Positions 1 through 8,167 of a DNA stretch of 15,752 bases are shown here, in pieces; within the stretch, counting starts at the first letter, position 1, and each line of letters begins with the position of its first letter. This DNA comes from an uncultured Lachnospiraceae bacterium (lineage in GTDB: Bacteria > Bacillota > Clostridia > Lachnospirales > Lachnospiraceae), in the NCBI GenBank assembly GCA_905193085.1, contig CAJJNI010000035.1, positions 1 through 15,752 on the forward strand, read 5' to 3'. The position numbers and the translations under genes are program-made. The notes beneath the pieces were generated by a model that was given only the letters and a program-made list of their open reading frames with translations, had not been told where the DNA came from and did no database searches.

Positions 1-158
1 TCTGAGAAAAATCTCTCCTGGTCTGTATCTTCTATTCTAAGGAGAAAATCTCCACCTTCATGCTTTGCAATTAAATACGCATATAATGCAGTTCTTAAGT
101 TTCCAACATGCATTCTGCCTGTCGGACTTGGTGCGAATCTTGTTCTTATTTTTCCCAT
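1..158 (-). CDS. gltX: Glutamyl-tRNA synthetase, N-terminal part (cut by window edge)
   Basis: Class I aminoacyl-tRNA synthetase that charges tRNA-Glu (and in many Firmicutes tRNA-Gln) with glutamate in the cytoplasm. Only the first 52 codons are present. The protein opens MGKIRTRFAPSPTGRMHVGN, which is the start of the Rossmann catalytic domain: the FAPSPTG motif leads into the class I signature, here HVGN in place of HIGH, followed by LRTALYAYL and LLRIEDTD, all characteristic of GluRS. The ATG is well set by AAAGGAG nine bases upstream. It lies 39 bases after the stop of the SGNH hydrolase gene on the same strand, with no terminator visible between them, so read-through is possible. GluRS rather than GlnRS is favoured by the RMHVGNLRTA context; the C-terminal anticodon-binding region that would settle specificity is outside the window. 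Confidence 0.95.
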   Translation of the reverse strand, partial: MGKIRTRFAPSPTGRMHVGNLRTALYAYLIAKHEGGDFLLRIEDTDQERFFS

Positions 159-197
159 TTTATCGTTCTCCTTTATTCAAAATACATTATTTGAATT

Positions 198-1496
198 TTA
201 TTCTTCTTTTTTATTTCTGTCAATACTTTTTATTTTTTTTACTGAAATAACTATAATTAAAATTATTATAACTCCAACGGATAATATTATATACAGACCG
301 TTATCCTTAACACCTTTTACAAGTGCATTATTCGCAGTAGTTACTACAGCTTCTTCTTTTGGAATATAAAAATTAATAACTTCCTCTTCTTTCAAATGAT
401 TATTTCCCTTATCTTTTATGGCACCATCAGAAACTGACAGAACATATTTTTCTCCATCTTCTAATTTTTTAGATGAATTACCTTTCTGCGCTGAAAAATC
501 ACTTAAGTTTAACTGCAGTGTATTTATTTCATCATCTGAGGCTTCTATCCACATATCTTCCGGAATCACATATACGAAGCTGTCTCTACCGTCTTTAGAT
601 GTTATTTTAATTTCTTTATCTTTAATTAATCTTACGCTTTCACTGAATACAATTAAAACATCTGCATCTTCATATCCTTTGTCATAATTAAATTCTGCAG
701 AAACAACATATGGAACAATCGTATCAAGCTTAGTATAAATATAGTCCGCCATCATTCTGTAGCCTTCATCATTCGGGTGCGGATCCATATTGATATCGCC
801 CATATTTTCAACACCGCCTGATTTGACATGGGTATAGCCTGTCTGCCTGAATATGGAATACATATCTACAACAGTATAATCATCACTTTTAACAAATGCT
901 TCATTAATTTTCTGGATATATGGCTCACAAAGCTGTGATATATTAAACACACTTATTCCTTCATACTCATATGCTACCCCGTAATAAGGATTATAAACAT
1001 TATCCGCATAAATAAGCACATCAGGATTTATCTCATGAATTGTATCTGTTATCTCTTTAAACTGACCTGAAAAATTTTTACAGGCTTTCCACAGCTCCTT
1101 ATTATCAGTAAGCTTCTTCATTGCTTTAGATAACAAATCTGCTGCTTTTACCGGGTTCTGCTTTGCAGTCTTAGCAAGCTTATCCTGAATCTTTACAAAC
1201 AGCTCTTTTTCTTCTCCCTCTACGCCAATTATACTGGCAAATGAAGATAAGAAAGGTTTTAATAAATCATTTGAACCAATAGAGAGACATATTACATCTG
1301 CATCTTTAATTGCTGTCTGAAATTTTTCCGTCTGGAGTTTTTCAATCAGTCCGCTGCTGTCAAGACCGATAATTCCGAGATTTGTTACATCTGCGGACAT
1401 TTTCTGCCCTAATATTGCGCCAAAACTATCTGTATTATAATCTGTACTGCCATAACCTTTAGCAATACTGTCACCTATAACAACAAGATTTAACAT
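198..1496 (-). CDS. SGNH/GDSL-family hydrolase with Ig-like region and C-terminal membrane anchor
   Basis: Predicted serine esterase or acylhydrolase of 432 residues. Block I is GDS with nucleophile Ser10, block II has the Gly in NLGIIG (about 40-45), block III is GSND (74-77), and block V is DPH with Asp238 and His240 completing the triad. Residues about 265-378 look like a beta-rich Ig/SbsA-type domain (VVSAEFNY...DADVLIVFSESV...INFYIP). A hydrophobic helix at about 401-419 is followed by a lysine/arginine-rich tail. The start is firm: AAAGGAG lies nine bases before the ATG, and the catalytic motif begins only eight residues in, so there is no room for a signal peptide. That sits badly with a basic tail expected inside the cell. 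The substrate cannot be inferred; cell-envelope or polysaccharide deacylation is possible. It lies 46 bases downstream of parC and 39 upstream of gltX. Confidence 0.85.
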   Translation of the reverse strand: MLNLVVIGDSIAKGYGSTDYNTDSFGAILGQKMSADVTNLGIIGLDSSGLIEKLQTEKFQTAIKDADVICLSIGSNDLLKPFLSSFASIIGVEGEEKELFVKIQDKLAKTAKQNPVKAADLLSKAMKKLTDNKELWKACKNFSGQFKEITDTIHEINPDVLIYADNVYNPYYGVAYEYEGISVFNISQLCEPYIQKINEAFVKSDDYTVVDMYSIFRQTGYTHVKSGGVENMGDINMDPHPNDEGYRMMADYIYTKLDTIVPYVVSAEFNYDKGYEDADVLIVFSESVRLIKDKEIKITSKDGRDSFVYVIPEDMWIEASDDEINTLQLNLSDFSAQKGNSSKKLEDGEKYVLSVSDGAIKDKGNNHLKEEEVINFYIPKEEAVVTTANNALVKGVKDNGLYIILSVGVIIILIIVISVKKIKSIDRNKKEE

Positions 1497-1542
1497 AACA
1501 AACCTCTCCTTTTATCTGCCTCTATAATCATCTGTCATTGAG

Positions 1543-3780
1543 CTATGATTTTATTTTAGTTCCTTTTCCATCTCTTTTAGCAAGCTTTAATCTGTTAAGA
1601 GATATTTCTTTATCATTATACATTCCAACAGCTTCTGTCATCTGTCCAAGCAGATAAACTATATCAACTTCATCTTTGTCGGAGAGTTTAATTGCACGGA
1701 CACCTACAGCCGCCTTTTTCTTCATTGGAACATCTGCAAGCTCAAATTTCAGGCAGAAACCGTTCTTCGTCTGTATAACAAGTTCCTGCATAATTGTATC
1801 AATACACTGCACACATACAAGTCTGTCTGTATCATTTAATTTTGAGGCGGCTATGGTCTTCTTTGACACTTCAAATTCTGCACCGTTTACAAGCTTCATC
1901 ATTCCCTGTGCAGTTGCAAATATCATAAGCTTTTCCTTTACAATATCAAGACTTTCCATAAATATAATATTTTCAACTGAACTGTCATAATTACATATGT
2001 TATCTATCGGTGTTCCTTTTTCCTTAAATCTTCCATATGGTATGTCTGATACTTTTATCTGATGCATTCTTCCTATATCGGTAAAAACACATATTTTTGA
2101 AATGTTTTTGCAGTGAATTATATGCCTGTTCTCACTGTCTGCAGCTTCTTTGTTTCTCTCATAAACATTATCGTCTACAGATTTAATATATCCAAATCTG
2201 TCCATCAGAACAACTACATCCTGTTCTTTTACTTCCTGAACTTTAATTACCGCTGCCTCTTTATTCTCAATAACAGTTCTTCTTGGACGGGCAAATTCTT
2301 TTGCAAAGCTGTTAAGCTCTTTAATTATATGCTTACCCATTTCTTTTCTGTCTGAAAGAAGCTTTGTGTAATCCGATATTTTTTCAAGTGTCTCCTCATG
2401 CTGTTTTAATAAAGCTTCTATCTCAAGTCCGATAAGTCTGTGAAGCTGCATATCAAGAATTGCCTTAGTCTGTCTTTCTGTAAATCTTAACAGTGCAGCT
2501 TCTTTTTTTGATTTTTCTGATTTAAATTTAATATTTCCGGTGTTACCATTTATAAGACAGTCTCTTACCTCCTTTATTGTCTTGCTTCCACGAATTATTT
2601 CTATAATTAAATCTATAACATCACAGGCTTTAATAAGACCTTCCTGAACTTCTTTCTTTTCTTCCTCTTTTTCAAGAAGATATTTATATTTTCTTGTATT
2701 AGTCTCAAACTGAAAATCAACATGATATTTTATTATCTGTCTTAAACTCAGAGTCTCAGGCTTTTTGTCAGCTACCGCTAACATATTTACACCAAAAGTA
2801 TCTTCTAATTTAGTTTTCTTATACAGGATATTTTTAATATTTTCTATATCTGCGTTTTTCTTTAGTTCTAATACTATTCTTATCTCTTCTTTTGATTCAT
2901 TAGTTATATCTGTTATGTCTGTTATCTGCTTTGATTCTATAAGTGCACATATATCATTTAAAAATTTACCGATATTTGCGCCAATCATTGTATACGGAAT
3001 CTGTGTAATTACAAGCTTTGATTTTCCGTTCTTTCCTTCTTCAACTTCGACTTTACCACGTATTCTTATCTTTCCACTGCCCGTTTTATAAATCTGCGGC
3101 AGCTCATCTTTATTGATAACGATACCTCCGGTAGGAAAATCAGGTCCTTTAATATATTCCATAAGCTCTTCATCTGTAATATTTTCATTTTTAAGATAAG
3201 CCTTAACGCCTTCAATGACTTCACCTAAATTGTGAGGTGGAATGTTAGTTACCATACCAACTGCAATACCGTCTGCCCCATTTACAAGAAGATTGGGTAT
3301 TTTGGCAGGTAATACTTCAGGCTCCTGTTCTGTTTCGTCAAAATTCGGCATAAAATCGACAACATCTTTATCAAGTTCTGAAAGAAAAGCTTCCTGGGTT
3401 ACTTTCTCAAGCCTGGCTTCGGTATAACGCATTGCCGCTGCACCATCACCTTCAATAGATCCAAAATTTCCATGACCGTCTATTAATGGCATGCCTTTTT
3501 TAAACCCCTGGGACATAACAACAAGAGAATCATAAATTGAACTGTCACCATGTGGGTGATATTTACCCATTGTATCACCGACAATTCTGGCACTCTTTCT
3601 GTATGGTCTGTCATATCTTATACCAAGCTCATACATATCATATAAAGTTCTTCTCTGAACAGGTTTTAAGCCATCTCTGACATCAGGAAGTGCACGTGCA
3701 ACAATTACACTCATGGCATAATTTATGTAAGATTTCTGCATTTCTTCTGAATATTCAGTCCGTAATATATTATTGTCCAC
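1543..3780 (-). CDS. parC: Type II topoisomerase subunit A (topoisomerase IV ParC-like)
   Basis: DNA breakage-reunion subunit of a type II topoisomerase, acting as A2B2 with the adjacent ParE to decatenate or relax chromosomal DNA. The 745 residues match ParC length (E. coli ParC is about 750). The winged-helix catalytic domain carries GKYHPHGDSSIYD, with Ser80 and Asp84 at the quinolone-determining positions (susceptible-type residues), and AAMRYTE with catalytic Tyr119. A coiled-coil tower region lies around 370-490. The C-terminal beta-pinwheel shows no GyrA box (QRRGGKG), which argues for topoisomerase IV over gyrase. Translation starts at GTG with CAGGAG nine bases upstream, 16 bases after the parE stop, so the two are one operon. 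Databases may label such clostridial genes gyrA; the missing GyrA box is the main reason I prefer parC. Confidence 0.88.
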   Translation of the reverse strand: MDNNILRTEYSEEMQKSYINYAMSVIVARALPDVRDGLKPVQRRTLYDMYELGIRYDRPYRKSARIVGDTMGKYHPHGDSSIYDSLVVMSQGFKKGMPLIDGHGNFGSIEGDGAAAMRYTEARLEKVTQEAFLSELDKDVVDFMPNFDETEQEPEVLPAKIPNLLVNGADGIAVGMVTNIPPHNLGEVIEGVKAYLKNENITDEELMEYIKGPDFPTGGIVINKDELPQIYKTGSGKIRIRGKVEVEEGKNGKSKLVITQIPYTMIGANIGKFLNDICALIESKQITDITDITNESKEEIRIVLELKKNADIENIKNILYKKTKLEDTFGVNMLAVADKKPETLSLRQIIKYHVDFQFETNTRKYKYLLEKEEEKKEVQEGLIKACDVIDLIIEIIRGSKTIKEVRDCLINGNTGNIKFKSEKSKKEAALLRFTERQTKAILDMQLHRLIGLEIEALLKQHEETLEKISDYTKLLSDRKEMGKHIIKELNSFAKEFARPRRTVIENKEAAVIKVQEVKEQDVVVLMDRFGYIKSVDDNVYERNKEAADSENRHIIHCKNISKICVFTDIGRMHQIKVSDIPYGRFKEKGTPIDNICNYDSSVENIIFMESLDIVKEKLMIFATAQGMMKLVNGAEFEVSKKTIAASKLNDTDRLVCVQCIDTIMQELVIQTKNGFCLKFELADVPMKKKAAVGVRAIKLSDKDEVDIVYLLGQMTEAVGMYNDKEISLNRLKLAKRDGKGTKIKS

Positions 3781-3796
3781 TCTTATTATCTCCTGT

Positions 3797-5716
3797 CTAG
3801 TAATCTAATTCTGCGCTTGCCGCATTCTCATAAATAAATGATCTTCTTGGAGCAACCTCAGCCCCCATAAGTAGTTCAGTTACATCTGATGCCATTTTTC
3901 CATCTTCTATTTCTACCTGTTTTAACAGTCTTGTCTCAGGATTAAGAGTTGTCTCCCATAACTGGTCGGCATCCATCTCACCAAGACCTTTATAACGCTG
4001 CAAAGTAAAATTACCCTTGTGTCTCTTTCTGTATTTTTCCAGAGCTTCATCATCATACAGATATTCTTCTTCTCCCCTTGCAGGCAATGCCTTATAAAGA
4101 GGCGGCATTGCTATATATACATGTCCCTCAAAAATAAGCTCCGGCATAAAACGATAAAACAATGTCAGAAGCAATGTACATATATGTGCACCATCGACAT
4201 CGGCATCAGCCATTATTATTATTTTGTTGTAACGCAATTTTGAAATATCAAAATCATTTCCGTAGCCTTCTGAAAATCCACAGCCAAACGCTGTTATCAT
4301 TGTCTTAATCTCTGCATTTGCAAGTATTCTGTCAATACTTGCCTTCTCAACATTCAAAATTTTACCCCTTATAGGTAAAATTGCCTGATACTTTCTGTTC
4401 CTTGCACTCTTTGCCGAGCCGCCCGCAGAATCACCCTCTACTATAAATATTTCACATTCTTCCGGATTCCTGCTCTCGCAGTTTGCAAGCTTTCCATTTG
4501 TATCAAATGAATATTTCTGCTTTGTAAGAAGATTGGTTCTGGCTTTTTCTTCTGCTTTTCTAATCTTTGCCGCTTTCTCTGCCGAGCTTAATATTGTCTT
4601 TAACATATCAAGATTTTTGTCAAAGAATAATACCATCTCATCTCCTGTAACTTTTCCGGTTACTTTGGCAGCATCCTGATTATCAAGCTTTGTCTTTGTC
4701 TGACCTTCAAAAATAGGATCCGGGTGCTTCACTGAAATTACCGCAGTCATTCCATTACGGATATCGGCTCCGGTAAAATTGCTGTCTTTCTCTTTTAATA
4801 TTCCAATTTCCCTTGCATACTGGTTCATAACAGTTGTAAATGTTGTCTTAAAACCGGTTATATGTGTTCCACCCTCTGCGTTATATATATTATTGCAATA
4901 ACCTAATATGTTTTCGTGAAATTCGGTTGTATACTGAAAAGCAATTTCTACTTCAATCCCATCATTCTGTCCTTTTAAGAAAACAGGCTCATGTAAAGTC
5001 TCCTGATTCTTATTCATATCTTTAATAAAACCAACAAGACCTTCTTCTTCATGAAAAACTTCTGAAATCTTCTCATCAGAACGTAAATCTTCAAAATAAA
5101 TAGTCAGATTTGGATTAAGATAAGCTGTCTCATGCAGTCTGTTACTTACCTCAGAGCCTTTAAATCTTGTCTTCTCAAAAATTTCAGGATCTGGCTTAAA
5201 TCTTATCCATGTACCTGTCTTTTTAGTCTTGCCAATAACAGGTAAAAGTCCGTTTTCCAAATCAACTACAGGCTTGCCCTTCTCATATTTATCATAATGT
5301 ATCTGTCCTGCCCTGCTTACTTTAATTTCCAGATAAGTTGATAAAGCATTAACAACTGACGAACCTACACCATGCAGACCACCACTTGTCTTATATGCCG
5401 CATTATCAAATTTTCCACCCGCATGAAGTGTCGTAAATACAACTCTTTCAGCAGACATTCCTTTCTTATGCATATCTACAGGTATACCACGTCCATTATC
5501 CCAGACGGTGGCAGAACCGTCCTCCTCCAGAGTAACATGTATCTCACTGCAGAATCCTGCAAGATGTTCATCTACCGAATTGTCTACTATTTCATAAATC
5601 AAATGATTTAAACCTTTTCTAGTTACACTTCCAATATACATAGCCGGTCTTTTTCTTACTGCTTCAAGCCCCTCAAGAACAGCTATGCTGCCTGCATCAT
5701 AAGATTCATTTGCCAT
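3797..5716 (-). CDS. parE: Type II topoisomerase subunit B (topoisomerase IV ParE-like)
   Basis: ATPase subunit of the type II topoisomerase, partner of the adjacent ParC. The GHKL ATP-binding domain has Glu42 and Asn46 in YEIVDNSVDE, the DNGRGIP motif at 73-79 and GGLHGVGSS at 112-120. A transducer domain follows. The TOPRIM domain carries EGDSAGG near 427, PIRGKILN, and DADVDGAH for metal binding; the protein ends in the GyrB/ParE tail containing QRYKGLGEMD. I chose the ATG at 5716 (MANESYDAGS), giving 639 residues, because GGAAGGA stands about 8 bases upstream. An in-frame ATG at 5743 adds nine non-conserved residues, has no ribosome binding site and lies only some ten bases after the predicted transcription start. 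First gene of the parE-parC operon with its own promoter. GyrB is the alternative name; the partner's lack of a GyrA box favours ParE. Confidence 0.88.
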   Translation of the reverse strand: MANESYDAGSIAVLEGLEAVRKRPAMYIGSVTRKGLNHLIYEIVDNSVDEHLAGFCSEIHVTLEEDGSATVWDNGRGIPVDMHKKGMSAERVVFTTLHAGGKFDNAAYKTSGGLHGVGSSVVNALSTYLEIKVSRAGQIHYDKYEKGKPVVDLENGLLPVIGKTKKTGTWIRFKPDPEIFEKTRFKGSEVSNRLHETAYLNPNLTIYFEDLRSDEKISEVFHEEEGLVGFIKDMNKNQETLHEPVFLKGQNDGIEVEIAFQYTTEFHENILGYCNNIYNAEGGTHITGFKTTFTTVMNQYAREIGILKEKDSNFTGADIRNGMTAVISVKHPDPIFEGQTKTKLDNQDAAKVTGKVTGDEMVLFFDKNLDMLKTILSSAEKAAKIRKAEEKARTNLLTKQKYSFDTNGKLANCESRNPEECEIFIVEGDSAGGSAKSARNRKYQAILPIRGKILNVEKASIDRILANAEIKTMITAFGCGFSEGYGNDFDISKLRYNKIIIMADADVDGAHICTLLLTLFYRFMPELIFEGHVYIAMPPLYKALPARGEEEYLYDDEALEKYRKRHKGNFTLQRYKGLGEMDADQLWETTLNPETRLLKQVEIEDGKMASDVTELLMGAEVAPRRSFIYENAASAELDY

Positions 5717-5759
5717 TACTTTATTCCTTCCTCTGTCATACATTTTTCATCTGTATTGA

Positions 5760-5788
5760 ATGGTAGCATATTTTTGCATAAAATGCAA
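5760..5788 (-). promoter_or_regulatory. Sigma-A type promoter of parE-parC
   Basis: On the minus strand, -35 TTGCAT (5788-5783) and -10 TACCAT (5765-5760) are separated by exactly 17 bases, in the only intergenic gap above 100 bases in the central part of the window. The predicted start is near 5753, leaving a leader of roughly 37 bases to the parE ATG. Match to consensus is 4 of 6 at each hexamer with ideal spacing. Seen in sequence; activity is inferred. Confidence 0.65.
5774..5788. repeat. Palindrome TTGCAT-AAA-ATGCAA over the parE -35 region
   Basis: Perfect 6-bp inverted repeat with a 3-base centre. One arm is the -35 hexamer and the other lies in the promoter spacer, a position where a dimeric repressor could block RNA polymerase. 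No regulator is recognised. It could also be chance in AT-rich DNA. Confidence 0.4.
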
Positions 5789-5796
5789 GTCCTGGT

Positions 5797-5810
5797 CGAA
5801 CATATATTCT
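5797..5810. promoter_or_regulatory. LexA-like (SOS) box upstream of parE
   Basis: The sequence CGAACATATATTCT matches the Bacillus-type LexA box CGAAC-N4-GTTCG with a perfect left half-site and two mismatches in the right half-site. It begins nine bases upstream of the parE -35. parE-parC is reported as part of the LexA regulon in Bacillus subtilis (established knowledge), which makes the position meaningful. The imperfect right arm and the location outside the core promoter keep this tentative. Confidence 0.45.
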
Positions 5811-5833
5811 TTTTTCCGACTAATCCCCTCTAA

Positions 5834-6442
5834 TCAGCTTGAATAATTTTCAAGAAAATCATATAAAGAATCTATATCAGTAATATATTTTCCTCTCTGA
5901 AGCTGTTTCTGTATTTCCACCGGAAGCGTGTCGACACATATGTTAGTGTATTCAAACACAGTCTTTTTATCAATGTAATAAACTATAACACAACCATCTT
6001 GTGATGTTAAATAATATTTATACATGACATTCGGCGGCAGAAATGTTTTTCTTAAAACTACCTGTTTATTTGAAAAACTCATTACCTGATAACTTTCAAA
6101 ACCTATTTCAAGGTCTGAGATAGAAGGTGACAGTTCGTAGCTTTCAAGATAGTCTTCAAGCTCCTGCCTGTCCATGCCAATATATTCGACAGGCATGTTT
6201 TCGTCTACCTCAACAATTGAGCCCTCTTTTCTGTTGTAATTCTCGATTTTTAATTTTGTTCTCTGCGTTATTGCGGTATCATCTTTTTTATCTACGGACA
6301 CAACACTTTTCTCCTGTGTCTCATATTTTTCTTTATCCTTATTTCCTGCAGTTACCATATAAACTTCATAACTTCCAACAGATACAATCAGCATCAGCAT
6401 TATGCACAAAAAAACAAGGCCGATTCTATGGTAAAATTTCAT
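5834..6442 (-). CDS. Membrane-anchored protein with BofC-like C-terminal domain
   Basis: A 202-residue protein with an N-terminal hydrophobic helix (about 7-30) after MKFYHR, which fits a single membrane anchor or uncleaved signal placing the rest outside the cytoplasm. A charged, low-complexity linker (about 33-75) follows. The C-terminal part, including SQDGCVIVYYIDKKTVFEYT, NICVDTLP and the final YDFLENYSS, resembles the C-terminal domain of BofC. In Bacillus, BofC is a forespore-secreted inhibitor of the SpoIVB protease in the sigma-K checkpoint (established knowledge); the role here is inferred. The ATG has AAAGGAG nine bases upstream. It lies between the flippase gene and the parE promoter, 58 bases after the flippase stop, and a sigma-G-like promoter precedes it, which would agree with forespore expression. 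The N-terminal half is not recognisable. Confidence 0.7.
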   Translation of the reverse strand: MKFYHRIGLVFLCIMLMLIVSVGSYEVYMVTAGNKDKEKYETQEKSVVSVDKKDDTAITQRTKLKIENYNRKEGSIVEVDENMPVEYIGMDRQELEDYLESYELSPSISDLEIGFESYQVMSFSNKQVVLRKTFLPPNVMYKYYLTSQDGCVIVYYIDKKTVFEYTNICVDTLPVEIQKQLQRGKYITDIDSLYDFLENYSS

Positions 6443-6463
6443 AATACTTCACTCCTTTACCAA

Positions 6464-6494
6464 TAGTATCAACCTTATTTTTCTCATTTATACA
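6464..6494 (-). promoter_or_regulatory. Possible sigma-G promoter of the BofC-like gene
   Basis: On the minus strand, TGTATA (6494-6489) and GATACTA (6470-6464) are 18 bases apart. This fits the forespore sigma-G pattern (-35 TGHATR, -10 CATWHTA) except for the first base of the -10. The implied transcript would begin almost at the ribosome binding site (6458-6452), giving an unusually short leader of about 15 bases, a point against it. A sigma-A reading of the same stretch needs a poor 19-base spacer. Confidence 0.35.
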
Positions 6495-6500
6495 ACAATA

Positions 6501-8153
6501 TTACATAAGATGCAGTTTCTTCGCAACTTTAATCATAAGTGTTCCTTTTGGCATACTCTTTAAATCACTCTGTGATATACCTCCGGTCTTTATCATCGCA
6601 ACAAAATATACAAATGCACCTATACAAATTGATACAAGACATGCTATCGAATTTCTCTTAACTGCAATCATAATGCCTTTATAAACACCAAATACAACTG
6701 CACCCATTATTACAGAACTTATTGCCGGTATAATAAAGGTTCTTACAACTTCCTGTCTGTAACCTTTTATATACTTTTTCATTGCCCTTCCATTGAGCAC
6801 ACACATAAGAAATGCAAAGAATATGTTTGCATATACAACAGCATATACATTTAATCTGAATACCCAAAGCATGACAACTAAAAGTCCAAGATGCAGCACT
6901 AATGAAATAATGGCATTTATAACAGGAATTCTCATCTTATCAACACCCTGCAAAATAGCATTACTTAAAGTTGAAAGTGAATAAAGCACTACAGATATAG
7001 AACCTACTCTGAGCAGATTTGCTGAAATCGCCCTTGAATCATGCCATAACAACTGTAATATAGGTGATGCAAGCACTGTAAGTCCAACCGCACAAGGAAT
7101 TGTAACTATCATTACAAATCTTATTCCCGTTCTTGTCTTTGATATTACTTCTTTTTTATTTTTTCTTGAAACAGCTGACTGTATTGCTATTACAGTTGAT
7201 GCTGCAAGCGCAGAAGCAATTGATACAGGAACATTTGTAAGAAGACGGTATTTTCCGCTGAAAATTCCCCAAAGTGCATTGTACTCATCATGAGTATAAC
7301 CAAGCATAAGCATTATTTTGTTAAATATTCCCTGGTCAAGAACTGTGCTTACATTATATACAGCAGTACTTAAAATAACAGGAAGAATAGTTATGAAAAT
7401 ATTTCCATAAACAACTGAAATATCATCTAACTTATTATTTTTATCATACTTTATTGCAGACCTGTAAAGCCACAAATAAAGTATCATAAGAATACTCATA
7501 ATAATAAGTCCTGCAAGCGCGCCGGCAAATGTACCCATAGTTCCACCCATTGCACCGTAAGCAGCATCATAGCCTTCAACTTTAATTATTGCACTTACTT
7601 TAGCACCATATGCAAATAATACATATGCAGCGGCTACACTGACAATCGCATTTACTATCTGTTCTACAAGTTGTGAAAGTGCAGTTGGGAGCATATTTCC
7701 CATTCCCTGAAAGTATCCTCTTAATACACCCATAACTGCAACTATAAATATAGTAGGTGCAAGCACTTTTAACGACAAAACACTCATTGGAGAACTCATG
7801 ACTGTTCCTGCAAGGAAATCAGCAAATACATAAGTAAACACAGATACTATAAGTCCGACAACTACAGCGAACAAAAGAGCACATTTAAAATACCTGTAGG
7901 CGTTTTTCTTTTCACCCTTAGCCATATAGCGTGATACCAGCTTTGAAACTGCCAGAGGAAGACTATATGAAGAAATAAGCAACAAAATAGAATAAACTTC
8001 ATAAGCAACTGAATATATTCCATTTCCGACATCTCCGATTATACCGGTAAGCGGTATACGATAAAGCATTCCAATTATTCTTGAAATAATTGATGCAACA
8101 GCAAGTATTGAGCCTTGTATTAAAAAATTAGATTTCTTTTTACTGTTTCCCAT
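6501..8153 (-). CDS. MOP-superfamily flippase (MurJ/SpoVB-type)
   Basis: Integral membrane transporter of 550 residues with about 14 predicted helices, typical of the polysaccharide-transport branch of the MOP superfamily. Members flip undecaprenyl-linked lipid II or polysaccharide precursors across the cytoplasmic membrane; SpoVB acts in spore cortex synthesis. Visible hallmarks are the opening IISRIIGMLYRIPLT, then RGYFQGMGNMLPTALSQLVE (about 145-165) and NAILQGVDKMRIPVINAI near 400, which match the YtgP/SpoVB group of Firmicutes. The ATG has CTGGAGG seven bases upstream and lies 14 bases after ybeY, so it is probably the last gene of the yqfC-to-flippase block. A vegetative lipid II flippase and a sporulation-specific SpoVB cannot be told apart from the sequence, so no symbol is given. 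Confidence 0.88.
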   Translation of the reverse strand: MGNSKKKSNFLIQGSILAVASIISRIIGMLYRIPLTGIIGDVGNGIYSVAYEVYSILLLISSYSLPLAVSKLVSRYMAKGEKKNAYRYFKCALLFAVVVGLIVSVFTYVFADFLAGTVMSSPMSVLSLKVLAPTIFIVAVMGVLRGYFQGMGNMLPTALSQLVEQIVNAIVSVAAAYVLFAYGAKVSAIIKVEGYDAAYGAMGGTMGTFAGALAGLIIMSILMILYLWLYRSAIKYDKNNKLDDISVVYGNIFITILPVILSTAVYNVSTVLDQGIFNKIMLMLGYTHDEYNALWGIFSGKYRLLTNVPVSIASALAASTVIAIQSAVSRKNKKEVISKTRTGIRFVMIVTIPCAVGLTVLASPILQLLWHDSRAISANLLRVGSISVVLYSLSTLSNAILQGVDKMRIPVINAIISLVLHLGLLVVMLWVFRLNVYAVVYANIFFAFLMCVLNGRAMKKYIKGYRQEVVRTFIIPAISSVIMGAVVFGVYKGIMIAVKRNSIACLVSICIGAFVYFVAMIKTGGISQSDLKSMPKGTLMIKVAKKLHLM

Positions 8154-8167
8154 AATATGCCTCCAGG

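Noticed and set aside
5717..5743. Upstream in-frame ATG extending ParE by nine residues
   Set aside because: No ribosome binding site, non-conserved residues, and the candidate Shine-Dalgarno sequence is inside this extension, pointing to the ATG at 5716.
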